Source: Gottfriedia acidiceleris (GTDB lineage: Bacteria; Bacillota; Bacilli; Bacillales; Bacillaceae_G). Taken from it: a DNA stretch of 64,000 bases. The notes below the pieces were generated by a model. The model saw only the letters and a list, made by a program, of their open reading frames with translations. It did not search any database and had not been told where the DNA came from. The DNA is taken from assembly GCF_002128425.1 (NCBI RefSeq), contig NZ_NESS01000006.1, forward strand, positions 248,001-312,000, read 5' to 3'. This document shows positions 44,882 to 53,425 of this stretch, piece by piece; positions within the stretch are counted from its first letter, which is position 1; every line of letters begins with the position of its first letter. Both the position numbers and the translations under genes were made by a program.

Positions 44882-45574
44882 ATGAATCAATTTCTAGAAA
44901 AAAGACACTCAGCCTTACGAGAAGCAGAAAGGAAGGCTGAAGAACTATTTAGAGCGGTTGAAGAAAATGGTATATTACGTGATGGTGTAACAGAAAAACA
45001 AATAAATAAAGAAATTTATGAATTGGCATTTCAAATGTTCGGAATTAAAAAATATTGGCATAAACGCATTGTGCGAGCTGGAAAGAACACTCTATTTCCT
45101 TATAGAGAAAATCCACCAGATTTAACCGTAAAGAAAAGAGATATTATTTTTCTTGACTTTGGTCCGATTTTTGAAGATTGGGAAGCAGATTTCGGCAGGA
45201 CATACGTTCTTGGAGAAGACCCAGTCAAATTAAAGCTTCGTAATGATATTGAACAGGCTTGGGAAGAGGGAAAAGCTTTCTTTCAATCAAGGCCAAATAT
45301 CACAGGTAGTGAACTCTTCGCATATGTTTGTGATCTTGCAAAAAAATATGGATGGGAATATGGTGGTCCACACGCAGGTCATCTAATAGGTGAGTTCCCC
45401 CACGAACGAATTCAAGGAGAAGAAGTTGAGAACTATATTCATCAAGATAATAAAGTTCCTATGAGAGAACCTGATAAAAACGGTCAACCACGAGATTGGA
45501 TTCTAGAGATACACTTTATAGATCGAGAGCTTGCGATAGGTGGTTTCTTTGAACAGTTATTAACAGTCAAATAA
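44882..45574 (+). CDS. M24-family metallopeptidase (Xaa-Pro aminopeptidase-like)
   Basis: 230 residues, a single pita-bread domain. Metal ligands are visible in order: IFLDFGPIFEDWEADFGRTY (two Asp), GPHAGHLIGEFPHE (His), EIHFID (Glu) and a later Glu in FFEQLL. This lacks the N-terminal domain of full-length Xaa-Pro peptidases and resembles short M24 proteins of Bacillus. ATG 44882 is preceded by GGTGGAGGTAAG; the upstream ATG 44864 would place that RBS inside the gene. Natural substrate unknown. Confidence 0.85.
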   Translation: MNQFLEKRHSALREAERKAEELFRAVEENGILRDGVTEKQINKEIYELAFQMFGIKKYWHKRIVRAGKNTLFPYRENPPDLTVKKRDIIFLDFGPIFEDWEADFGRTYVLGEDPVKLKLRNDIEQAWEEGKAFFQSRPNITGSELFAYVCDLAKKYGWEYGGPHAGHLIGEFPHERIQGEEVENYIHQDNKVPMREPDKNGQPRDWILEIHFIDRELAIGGFFEQLLTVK

Positions 45575-45621
45575 AAGTAGATCAAATAAAAATAATGACA
45601 AGTTTCTTTTTCAACAACAAA

Positions 45622-45662
45622 AAATCTTATCTAAATTCAATTAGATAAGATTTCTTTTTTTA
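45622..45662. terminator. Bidirectional terminator between converging genes
   Basis: AAATCTTATCTAA (45622-45634) and TTAGATAAGATTT (45641-45653) with a T-run on the plus side and A-rich DNA on the other; serves the M24 gene and the minus-strand oxidase-like gene. Confidence 0.85.
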
Positions 45663-46070
45663 AAGCTTTATAAAAGTAGGTTCTGTTCCTGCTTTTTCTA
45701 CATACCCGATTTTAACTGGATTCATTTGAATGAGTACATAGTTAGGATCCTCGGGACCTTCAAGCCATCTAGACAATTCCTCTGTCCAAACTTTCTCTTC
45801 AGGACTAGCATTTTCAATTATTTCAGCACTTGCAAACATTTCAACAAAGTTATCATCTAATCGATCACCATCATGGCCAAGTAGTATATGTACGTTTGGA
45901 TTCTTTTTTATATCTTCTACTTTTTGTGAATTCTTATTTGTAGCGATATAAGGTGTTAGGCCTTTAAAGAAAAATACCATGTAACAACTATGCGGAAAGT
46001 CTTCACGAATGGTTGTAAATATACCTAATTGTTTCGCTTTAAGTACTTTCAAAATATTTTGTTGAATCAT
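45660..46070 (-). CDS. Pyridoxamine 5'-phosphate oxidase family protein (split-barrel flavin binding)
   Basis: 136 residues. Split beta-barrel signature: LGIFTTIREDFPHSCYMVFFF, IATNKNSQKVEDIKKNPNVHILLG and a C-terminal PVKIGYVEKAG. It is similar in shape to general stress protein 26-type proteins (YdaG in B. subtilis), which bind FMN and are often induced by stress. AGGAGGGAG precedes ATG 46070. Enzymatic activity is not known. Convergent with the M24 gene. Confidence 0.82.
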   Translation of the reverse strand: MIQQNILKVLKAKQLGIFTTIREDFPHSCYMVFFFKGLTPYIATNKNSQKVEDIKKNPNVHILLGHDGDRLDDNFVEMFASAEIIENASPEEKVWTEELSRWLEGPEDPNYVLIQMNPVKIGYVEKAGTEPTFIKL

Positions 46071-46317
46071 TTTATTAACTCCCTCCTAGTTCAGAAGATG
46101 GGGAGGTAGAAATAGATTATACCAACCAAATCTCCAACTTAAGTAATTCTAGTTCTCGAGGTCATAATCCTTTGAACCATATAGGTAGAAACTAAACTTT
46201 TATAGATGATTTAGCCATCAACATTTTAAGTGTTTGTTAATTGTTTTACATTTAAACCTATTTTTTTAAGTCTTTTGCATATGATACTTAATAAGGATAT
46301 TTATTTAGGAGGTTATT

Positions 46318-47376
46318 ATGGCTCATCGTTTATTTTTTATTGTTACATTTATTGGTGTACCATTATCGGTAATTGGGAGCTTGATGCATTGGAGCGAGAT
46401 TCTATTATTTATCATTTACTGTATAACGATTATTGCATTAGCTGGCATTATGGGAAGAGCTACTGAAAGTTTAGCGATTGCAGCTGGCCCGCGAATTGGA
46501 GGACTTTTAAATGCAACATTCGGGAATGCGGTAGAGTTAATTATTGCGATTATTGCATTACAAAACGGTTTAGTAGAAGTAGTTTTAGCATCATTGACAG
46601 GTTCTGTAATAGGTAACTTACTTCTTGTAGGTGGATTATCCTTTTTTGTAGGTGGACTAAAATTTAAGCGTCAAAGCTTCAATGTTTATGATGCTAGACA
46701 TAATTCAGGGTTACTGATCTTTGCAGTAGTACTAGCCTTTGTCATTCCAGAAATGTTTTCTGTTAAAATGACTGCAAATGATAAGATGACACTTAGTGTG
46801 GGCGTTTCGATTGTTTTAATGGTTTTATATTTAGCAGCACTTTACTTCAAGTTAGTTACACATCGTGGGGTTTACGTAGCTAAAAATCAAGAGATCGTAG
46901 AAGAACACGAAGAAGCAGAGTGGGGAACATGGAAAGCAATGATCATTTTAGCAATCGCTACTGTAGCGGTTGGATATGTTTCAGAGAAGCTAGTCCACAC
47001 GTTTACGACAGTTGGAGATAAGTTTGGATGGACTGAATTATTTATTGGTATAATCGTTGTTGCAATCGTTGGTAACGCAGCTGAACATGCATCTGCTATT
47101 GTTATGGCATATAAAAATAAAGTAGGCGTTGCGGTAGAAATAGCTGTCGGTTCTTCATTACAAATCGCTATGTTTGTAGCACCAGTTTTAGTGATTTGCT
47201 CATTATTTCTAGGTCATCGCATGCCTTTAATATTTTCAATCCCTGAATTAGTTGCGATGGTCACTTCAGTATTCTTAACAATTGCCATTATGAATGATGG
47301 AGATACAAACTGGTTTGAAGGGTTAACTTTATTAGCTGCTTATTTCATTATGGGGATCGGGTTCTATCTATTATAA
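46318..47376 (+). CDS. chaA: Calcium/proton antiporter (CaCA family, Cax/ChaA type)
   Basis: 352 residues with about eleven membrane segments. The two alpha-repeats are visible: GGLLNATFGNAVELIIAIIAL (about residues 57-77) and, in the second half, IVGNAAEHASAIVMAYKNK (about 250-268), each with the Asn-Ala...Glu core that binds Ca2+. An acidic loop (QEIVEEHEEAEWG) separates them. It corresponds to B. subtilis YfkE, and its neighbours YfkD and YfkAB are also yfk genes there. TAGGAGG lies before ATG 46318. Exports Ca2+ in exchange for protons. Confidence 0.92.
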   Translation: MAHRLFFIVTFIGVPLSVIGSLMHWSEILLFIIYCITIIALAGIMGRATESLAIAAGPRIGGLLNATFGNAVELIIAIIALQNGLVEVVLASLTGSVIGNLLLVGGLSFFVGGLKFKRQSFNVYDARHNSGLLIFAVVLAFVIPEMFSVKMTANDKMTLSVGVSIVLMVLYLAALYFKLVTHRGVYVAKNQEIVEEHEEAEWGTWKAMIILAIATVAVGYVSEKLVHTFTTVGDKFGWTELFIGIIVVAIVGNAAEHASAIVMAYKNKVGVAVEIAVGSSLQIAMFVAPVLVICSLFLGHRMPLIFSIPELVAMVTSVFLTIAIMNDGDTNWFEGLTLLAAYFIMGIGFYLL

Positions 47377-47401
47377 AAACAAAAATTGAAGGTGGTAATA
47401 C

Positions 47402-48013
47402 TTGAAAATAATAATAAGAATTCTATTTTATTTAATTGGATTACTATTTTTAACTTTAGGAATTAGTTTAGCTATTAAAGCTAACCTAGGAGCTAGTGCA
47501 TGGGATGCATTAGCTGTTGGAGAGTCGAAAACCTTTGGCTTATCTGTTGGAAATTGGATTATCATTAACTCATCAGTACTATTGTTTGTAAATGCATTTT
47601 TACAAAAAAAAAGACCGGATTGGCTTGCTACAATTACGTTTATTTTAATAGGACGGTTTCTTGATTTTTGGCTAACTGTGGAGTCTGAGCATTTATTTGA
47701 TTCTAATATGGTCACTAGATATATCCAATTAGTACTAGCCATTTTGAGTATGACAATTGGAATTGCGATTTATTTGCAAGCAAAGTTTCCTTTAAGTCCA
47801 ATAGATGATTTAATGATCTCCCTAAATAAGCGGTTCGGAGTAAGCTTAGGAGTGGCGAAAACGATTGGTGAAGTGTTCGCTTTAGTATTAGCATTTCTAC
47901 TAAAAGGTCCAATTGGAATCGGAACCGTCTTAATTACATTTAGTATTGGACCTATTTTGCAAAAGTTAAGAGGTCCAATAGAGAAATTATATATTAAGCT
48001 GACTTCATCGTAA
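47402..48013 (+). CDS. YczE/YitT-type membrane protein
   Basis: 203 residues, five membrane segments. The start (ILFYLIGLLFLTLGISLAIK) followed by ANLGASAWDALAVG is the hallmark of the YczE family; KFPLSPIDDLMISLNKRFG lies in the second half. In B. subtilis YczE is needed for surfactin production by an unclear route. Start is TTG 47402 after AAGGTGG. It is 25 bases from the antiporter gene, so probably co-transcribed. Function here unknown. Confidence 0.82.
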   Translation: MKIIIRILFYLIGLLFLTLGISLAIKANLGASAWDALAVGESKTFGLSVGNWIIINSSVLLFVNAFLQKKRPDWLATITFILIGRFLDFWLTVESEHLFDSNMVTRYIQLVLAILSMTIGIAIYLQAKFPLSPIDDLMISLNKRFGVSLGVAKTIGEVFALVLAFLLKGPIGIGTVLITFSIGPILQKLRGPIEKLYIKLTSS

Positions 48014-48100
48014 AATTTTTCATTTTAAGGAATACATATATTTACATAAAATGTTCATGCTAAGAGTAATAATTTCCTTATTTGTGAAAGGGGCATGAAT

Positions 48101-48904
48101 ATGTCTAAATGGTTTAAGCCATTCGTTCTTTTTAATATAGCAATTTTATTTATTTCTTTAAATAATGGACAAACAACTTTTGCAGCTAATTCAGAAATTA
48201 AAGTCCCACGTTCGGCTGCAAATGTGACAAAAGAAAATACTTATCCTAATCCAACTCAGGACCTTCCAGAACTTCAACCAGGGGGATTAGCTAAGCAGTT
48301 ATTAAATTCATCAAATGTAAAAATTGAGAATCCAAATCTAATTCGTATGTTTAATGAATCCTCTGTCAGTAAAGCACCATTTGCAGTAGGCTATAATGCG
48401 AAAATTTTCTTAGGAGTTTGGCCTTTAAATTACGAATCAAATGAGACAACAATCAATTGGCAATATAAAAAAATTAATACGAACTTTCTAGATAATAGAG
48501 GAGAAAAAGCGTACAAACGAATAAAATACTACCAAAATTCACAACAGATTGTTAAAGGTGGTTTAACTGCTAAAGTAAGGAATTCGGATGACGTGATTAA
48601 TTTAATGATGCATGATGCATCAGAAAAAACAACTCTCCCACTAGCATTCCAAACAGTCGTTGGAGCAGGAACTAAAAATGAAAGAGTATATAATGTACCA
48701 CCAAAGCAACTCGGCTATTTATATGCTTATGCTCCTGCAGTTAATGAAAAAGGAAAAGTCACATTTGGAGAAGTGTACTTAATCTTAAAAGGTAATAAAA
48801 GAACTCTACAAGTTAAGAATGTAGTATCACAAGGTGTAGGTGCATGGATTCCTGTTCAGGATTATGTTTCGTTTGGTTACTTTACTTCGCCGCACCCTAG
48901 ATAA
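48101..48904 (+). CDS. yfkD: YfkD family secreted protein
   Basis: 267 residues. The N-terminus is a signal peptide (FKPFVLFNIAILFISLN, then AxA-type cleavage near TTFAAN). The rest is a hydrophilic domain with IKVPRSAANVTKENTYPNPT, PFAVGYNAKIFLGVWPLNY and GYLYAYAPAVNEKGKVTFGE, as in B. subtilis YfkD, a protein of unknown function linked to the sigma-B/general stress group. ATG 48101 is 7 bases from AAAGGGG; ATG 48095 is too close to it. Terminator follows. Confidence 0.88.
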   Translation: MSKWFKPFVLFNIAILFISLNNGQTTFAANSEIKVPRSAANVTKENTYPNPTQDLPELQPGGLAKQLLNSSNVKIENPNLIRMFNESSVSKAPFAVGYNAKIFLGVWPLNYESNETTINWQYKKINTNFLDNRGEKAYKRIKYYQNSQQIVKGGLTAKVRNSDDVINLMMHDASEKTTLPLAFQTVVGAGTKNERVYNVPPKQLGYLYAYAPAVNEKGKVTFGEVYLILKGNKRTLQVKNVVSQGVGAWIPVQDYVSFGYFTSPHPR

Positions 48905-48913
48905 TAGAGAAAT

Positions 48914-48948
48914 CCACAAGGTAAATTATTTTCCTTGTGGTTTTTTTT
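48914..48948 (+). terminator. Intrinsic terminator after yfkD
   Basis: CCACAAGG (48914-48921) and CCTTGTGG (48933-48940) followed by eight T. Confidence 0.88.
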
Positions 48949-48992
48949 GTTTGAACCATGCTTTGAACAAACTAGAGTTCAGTACACAAAAA

Positions 48993-49016
48993 AACATGCC
49001 ACAAATATGACATGTT
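48993..49016 (-). terminator. Intrinsic terminator of yfkAB
   Basis: On the minus strand AACATG...CATGTT closes a small hairpin followed by a long T-run, 15 bases after the yfkAB stop. Confidence 0.75.
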
Positions 49017-49030
49017 CCTTTTCCCGGAAT

Positions 49031-50158
49031 TTAAATTCCTTTTAAAATCTTAGTACTTCTATTCGAAAAATCAGTTTCAGGATAATAGCTGTTTTTTACA
49101 AGAATATTAGGTCCTAAGCATTTAACTGCTGGACAATGACAGCTTAGTTCATTTGCTGTTTTTGATAATGTCCAAGTGTCATATGCTTCTTGTAATGTAT
49201 GAGTTTGAATATTTCCAAGATGAGGTACATCACCAAAGTCAGTAACGATGATGCTTCCATCAAATACATTTACATTTAAGCGAGAACGACCATCAGGGTC
49301 ATTTCGTAATGTTACGTTTTTACTATTATATAATCTCTGTATGATATCTAAATCGTTTTGATCATCGCTACATGGATAAAATGGCAGAGTACCAAAGAGC
49401 ATCCAAATATTTTCATCACGCACACTAAGTAAAGTAGAAATTGCTTCGCGTAGCTCTGATTTTGTCAACACTTCTAGTGTACTAGCGAAATCACTGGCAT
49501 ACATCGGGTGTACTTCGTGTCGTTGGCATTTCATTTCTTCTACGATTTGACGATGGATTTTTTCTAAGTATGGAAGAGTACGTTTGTTAAGCATTGTTTC
49601 AGCGGATACCATAACGCCAGCATCAGCCAGGCGTCGGCTGTTTTCAATCATGTTTTCGAATAATTTTGCACGCTGCGCATAAGTCGGTTTACGATCCATC
49701 ATCGCAAATCCAGCTTCTACAAATTCATCAACAGTTCCCCAGTTATGAGAGATATGTAACACATCTAAATAAGGAATTATTTTTTCGTATCTTTCAAAAT
49801 CTAATGTAAGATTTGAGTTAATTTGAGTACGAACTCCACGTTCATGTGCATATTTCAATAAAGGCACAACATAACCGTTCAACATTTTATTAGAAAGCAT
49901 TGGTTCCCCACCAGTGATACTAATACAACGAAGCTTTTCGATCTCTTCTAAGCGGTTTAATACTAGCTCAATTGGTAGTGGATTTGGATCTTTTGGTTGT
50001 AAAGTATATCCGACAGCACAATGTTCACAGCGCATATTACAAATCGTTGTAGTCGTAAACTCTACATTTGTAAGTATGTTTTTACCATACTCTTCAACAT
50101 CTAAATATGCTTCCCAAGGATCATATGTAGGTGTTATTTGTTGTAATAATTTTTTCAT
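49031..50158 (-). CDS. yfkAB: Radical SAM/CxCxxxxC protein YfkAB
   Basis: 375 residues. The radical SAM cluster ligands are Cys40, Cys44 and Cys47 in TICNMRCEHCAV; SITGGEPMLSN follows as the SAM-binding GGE block, and NSNLTLDF as the next strand. The C-terminal ELSCHCPAVKCLG contains the extra CxCxxxxC motif that names the family. The reaction is not known. AAAGGAG precedes ATG 50158. It is a single protein here, as in most Bacillaceae; in B. subtilis 168 annotation yfkA and yfkB were once listed apart. Convergent with yfkD. Confidence 0.93.
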   Translation of the reverse strand: MKKLLQQITPTYDPWEAYLDVEEYGKNILTNVEFTTTTICNMRCEHCAVGYTLQPKDPNPLPIELVLNRLEEIEKLRCISITGGEPMLSNKMLNGYVVPLLKYAHERGVRTQINSNLTLDFERYEKIIPYLDVLHISHNWGTVDEFVEAGFAMMDRKPTYAQRAKLFENMIENSRRLADAGVMVSAETMLNKRTLPYLEKIHRQIVEEMKCQRHEVHPMYASDFASTLEVLTKSELREAISTLLSVRDENIWMLFGTLPFYPCSDDQNDLDIIQRLYNSKNVTLRNDPDGRSRLNVNVFDGSIIVTDFGDVPHLGNIQTHTLQEAYDTWTLSKTANELSCHCPAVKCLGPNILVKNSYYPETDFSNRSTKILKGI

Positions 50159-50355
50159 TTGATTACTCCTTTAGGTACAAAACTGCACCCATAAGTATTA
50201 GATTAATTTAATTTTCCTCAACTATTATAAGAAAGAAAGTTAAGCCTTGTATAGAAATAACTTCCTAAAATATAAAAAAATGTCGAAAGTTTACGATATA
50301 TAGGGGAAGAAGGTTATAATAAATATATAAATGAATTAGAAAGGACGATCATTTC

Positions 50356-50526
50356 ATGTCAAACACAGTTGAACAATTATCTTATATTAAAGAACGTTTT
50401 AATTCAGTAATGGAAACAATTGAATCATTAGAAGCTGAAGAAGTAAGCTTAGAAGAGCTAGATCAATTATTATCAGTTTTAGATGACTTAGAAAGTAAAT
50501 GTCGTGAAGTTAATCGCCCAGATTGA
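50356..50526 (+). CDS. Small acidic SE1561-family protein
   Basis: 56 residues, helical and acidic: VEQLSYIKERFNSVMETIE, then EEVSLEELDQLLSVLDDL. The shape matches the SE1561 family of unknown function in Bacillus and Staphylococcus. AAAGGA lies 10 bases before ATG. A terminator hairpin overlaps the stop codon. It sits alone between yfkAB and fumarase. Confidence 0.8.
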   Translation: MSNTVEQLSYIKERFNSVMETIESLEAEEVSLEELDQLLSVLDDLESKCREVNRPD

Positions 50527-50549
50527 GTCCATTATAATGGGCTTTTTTT
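50516..50549 (+). terminator. Terminator overlapping the SE1561-family stop
   Basis: GCCCA (50516-50520) and TGGGC (50538-50542), alternative CCATTATAATGG hairpin, then seven T. Confidence 0.8.
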
Positions 50550-50624
50550 ATTGGAAAGCGAAAAAAATGTGTACGGAATAATTGTGAGTGTCGCTCAATT
50601 AACTGTAGAAGTAGCTAAATATTT

Positions 50625-50660
50625 GCCCAAATCAGAAACTAATTCTGAAGGGCTTTTTTT
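50625..50660 (+). terminator. Second terminator before fumarase
   Basis: GCCC plus TCAGAA pair with TTCTGA plus GGGC, then seven T. Only about 75 bases separate it from the previous terminator and no gene is visible between them, so it may terminate a short leader or sRNA, or be a backup. Confidence 0.7.
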
Positions 50661-50740
50661 ATTCCGTTTATTAAAAATTGTATTATAATGAAAAGGGGAA
50701 CATTCTGTATTTTTTATAAAGGGTTTAAGGGGGAGCATTA

Positions 50741-52264
50741 ATGCAACACATACAAGAAAGTATTTATCAATTAATTGTAGAAACATCAACAAATCTACCA
50801 AAAGATGTACGTAAAGCAATCAGACAAGCTAAAGCAAGTGAAACTGCAGGTACAAGAAGTGCCATCGCATTGGAAACGATTACAAACAATATTATGATGG
50901 CTGAAGGCGATGTTTCACCGATTTGCCAAGATACTGGTATGCCAACTTTTAAAGTGAAAACGCCAGTTGGGGTAAACCAACTTGTGATAAAAGAAGCAAT
51001 TTACGCTGCAATTGAACAAGCTACAAAAGACGGTAAGCTTCGTTCTAACTCTGTAGATTCTTTATTTGGTAAAAACAGTGGTAATAACTTAGGACCGGGT
51101 ACTCCTGTTGTTAAATTTGAGCAACACGAGGGTGACTATATCGACATTCGCTTAATCTTAAAAGGTGGCGGATGTGAAAATAAAAACATCCAATACAGCT
51201 TACCATGCGAACTTGAAGGACTTGGAAAAGCAGGTCGTGATTTAGATGGTATCCGTAAATGTATTTTACACAGCGTATACCAAGCACAAGGACAAGGCTG
51301 TAGCGCAGGTTTCATCGGAGTTGGTATTGGTGGAGACCGTACTAGCGGATATGAGCTTGCTAAGGATCAATTATTCCGTTTATCTGATGATGAAAATTCA
51401 ATTCCAGAGCTTAAAGCAATGGAAGATTACATTATGGAAAATGCGAACAAGCTTGGCGTAGGAACAATGGGCTTTGGTGGAGAAACAACTCTACTTGGCT
51501 GTAAAATTGGTGTGATGAACCGTCTACCTGCGAGCTTCTTCGTATCAGTAGCGTATAACTGCTGGGCATTCCGTCGTTTAGGAATGAAAATCAATCCTGA
51601 AACTGGTGAAATTTCAGAATGGCTATATCGCGAAGGCGAAGAAATTAGCTTTACAAATGAAACGGATGACACGACTGAAGCACCTCGTGAAGTGAAATTA
51701 GTCGCTCCAATTACAGAAGAACAAATTCGTGATTTAAAAGTTGGAGATGTCGTTTCAATTAGTGGCATGATGTACACAGGACGTGACGCAATCCACCATC
51801 ATTTAAAAGACCACGATTGTCCAGTAGATTTAAATGGACAAATTATTTACCACTGTGGACCTGTAGTATTAAAAGATGAAGATGGCAAATATCATATTAA
51901 AGCAGCTGGTCCAACTACAAGTATTCGTGAGGAGCCATACCAAGGCGATATCATGAAAAAATTCGGCATTCGCGCTGTAATCGGTAAAGGCGGAATGGGT
52001 GCAAAAACATTAAAAGCTCTAGAAGAACATGGCGGCGTTTACTTAAATGCAATTGGTGGAGCAGCACAATACTACTCACAATGTATTAAAGAAGTAAAAG
52101 ACGTAAACTACCTAGAGTTTGGTATTCCTGAAGCTATGTGGCACTTACAAGTTGAAGACTTCAAAGCAGTAGTAACAATGGATTCTCATGGTAATTCATT
52201 GCATAAAGATGTAGATAAGAGTTCACTTGAAAAATTAGCTACTATGGCTGAGAAGGTATTTTAA
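50741..52264 (+). CDS. fumA: Fumarate hydratase, class I (4Fe-4S)
   Basis: 507 residues, alpha and beta parts fused. Interconverts fumarate and malate in the TCA cycle. Likely cluster ligands include Cys62 (GDVSPICQDTGMPTF) and Cys187 (QGQGCSAGF); a third candidate is Cys254. The beta part has DVVSISGMMYTGRDAIHHHL, AGPTTSIREEPY and GIRAVIGKGGMGAKT, the usual class I block. B. subtilis 168 uses the unrelated class II enzyme, while B. cereus-type genomes carry this class. RBS AGGGGGAG before ATG. Perfect terminator follows. Confidence 0.93.
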   Translation: MQHIQESIYQLIVETSTNLPKDVRKAIRQAKASETAGTRSAIALETITNNIMMAEGDVSPICQDTGMPTFKVKTPVGVNQLVIKEAIYAAIEQATKDGKLRSNSVDSLFGKNSGNNLGPGTPVVKFEQHEGDYIDIRLILKGGGCENKNIQYSLPCELEGLGKAGRDLDGIRKCILHSVYQAQGQGCSAGFIGVGIGGDRTSGYELAKDQLFRLSDDENSIPELKAMEDYIMENANKLGVGTMGFGGETTLLGCKIGVMNRLPASFFVSVAYNCWAFRRLGMKINPETGEISEWLYREGEEISFTNETDDTTEAPREVKLVAPITEEQIRDLKVGDVVSISGMMYTGRDAIHHHLKDHDCPVDLNGQIIYHCGPVVLKDEDGKYHIKAAGPTTSIREEPYQGDIMKKFGIRAVIGKGGMGAKTLKALEEHGGVYLNAIGGAAQYYSQCIKEVKDVNYLEFGIPEAMWHLQVEDFKAVVTMDSHGNSLHKDVDKSSLEKLATMAEKVF

Positions 52265-52280
52265 TAATTTTAGTTTAGGG

Positions 52281-52312
52281 AGCAATGTCATTTTTATGAC
52301 ATTGCTTTTTTT
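52281..52312 (+). terminator. Intrinsic terminator after fumarase
   Basis: Perfect arms AGCAATGTCAT (52281-52291) and ATGACATTGCT (52296-52306), then T-run. Confidence 0.92.
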
Positions 52313-52441
52313 GTACAAATAAGTAGTTAAATTATGAAGAAAAAATCTAATTTTAGGGTAAATTAATTAAAATTGAATGGTCCTAAGTTCCGAATCAAAA
52401 AACATCTTAATTCGAAAGCATCTCCTTTTCAACAAAAATCC

Positions 52442-52469
52442 TTGCTAGAAAATTTTAGTTTTCTAGCAA
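52442..52469. repeat. 11-bp perfect palindrome upstream of pdaA
   Basis: TTGCTAGAAAA (52442-52452) and TTTTCTAGCAA (52459-52469). No T-run on the plus strand. It lies about 70 bases before pdaA; leader hairpin or operator. Confidence 0.5.
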
Positions 52470-52536
52470 AAATACACCATTTCTTTTCATATTTCTAATT
52501 TATTTACAGATACTAATTTTAAGTGAGGTGAATGAA

Positions 52537-53337
52537 TTGAAAAAAATTATTGTATATATTCTTACTTTCTTCTTAGTATTTCCTAGTACAACATTTGCTT
52601 ATAGTAATACGCCACACGGCTGGGGAATTGTTCGTGCGAAGAATGAGGTTCCACCGGATGCAGGTGAGCAACTTAATAAATTATTGTCAAATACGGGGTC
52701 AGTTTATTTAGGGGATACTACCAAAAAAGATGTTTATTTAACGTTTGACAATGGCTATGAAAATGGTTTTACACCAAAGTTTTTGGATGTTTTAAAGAAA
52801 CATGGTGTACATGGGACTTTTTTTATAACGGGGCATTATATTAAGGAAAATCCTGAATTAGTGAAACGAATGGTAAATGAGGGGCATATTGTCGGAAATC
52901 ATTCATGGAGTCACCCTGATATGACAACCATAAGTGATCAAAAGATTGTAGAGGAATTGGAACAAGTGAAAATTGCATACCAGGAGTTAACTGGCCGAAC
53001 AGATATGAAATATTTCAGACCTGCAAGGGGCGTTTTTAGTGAACGTACTTTGCAACTAGTTAATAAACAAGGGTATGAAAATATTTTCTGGTCATTGGCA
53101 TATGTCGATTGGAAGGTTGATCAACAAAGAGGTTGGAAATATGCTTATGATAATGTGATGAAAATGATTCATCCTGGAGCAGTTATTTTAATGCATACTG
53201 TATCAAAGGATAATGCAGAAGCGATGGATGCAATTATTACTGGCTTACATAAACGAGGGTATCAATTTAGAAGTTTAGATGAATTAATGATGGAGAGAAG
53301 CGGATTTGATCCGAACTTTTATCTACCTAAAAAATAA
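52537..53337 (+). CDS. pdaA: Peptidoglycan deacetylase (muramic delta-lactam pathway)
   Basis: 266 residues. PdaA removes the N-acetyl group from muramic acid in spore cortex on the way to muramic-delta-lactam, needed for germination. Signal peptide: KKIIVYILTFFLVFPS then TTFA. NodB domain: VYLTFDNGYENGFTPKFL (Asp-Asn pair typical of PdaA), FFITGHYIKENPELVKRM, GNHSWSHPDM (metal His residues), FRPARGVF and ILMHTVSKDNAEAM. TTG 52537 is 5 bases from GAGGTGA; the GTG 52528 reading starts inside that SD. This suggests a spore former. Terminator follows. Confidence 0.93.
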   Translation: MKKIIVYILTFFLVFPSTTFAYSNTPHGWGIVRAKNEVPPDAGEQLNKLLSNTGSVYLGDTTKKDVYLTFDNGYENGFTPKFLDVLKKHGVHGTFFITGHYIKENPELVKRMVNEGHIVGNHSWSHPDMTTISDQKIVEELEQVKIAYQELTGRTDMKYFRPARGVFSERTLQLVNKQGYENIFWSLAYVDWKVDQQRGWKYAYDNVMKMIHPGAVILMHTVSKDNAEAMDAIITGLHKRGYQFRSLDELMMERSGFDPNFYLPKK

Positions 53338-53340
53338 AAG

Positions 53341-53390
53341 GCTAATGATTAAGTAGTTTTACTAGAACTACTTTAATCATTAGCTTTTTT
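53341..53390. terminator. Long terminator between converging pdaA and the GT2/TagF gene
   Basis: GCTAATGATTAAGTAGTT (53341-53358) pairs with 53366-53384 with one bulge; T-rich on both exits, so it can stop both genes. Confidence 0.85.
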
Positions 53391-53425
53391 GTGCATCTAC
53401 GTCGCCTAAAAGGCTAGTCAGTTCT

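Noticed and set aside
46230-46466. 78-codon frame overlapping the start of the antiporter gene
   Set aside because: Out of frame with the strongly conserved antiporter and without SD; the antiporter ATG 46318 has TAGGAGG.
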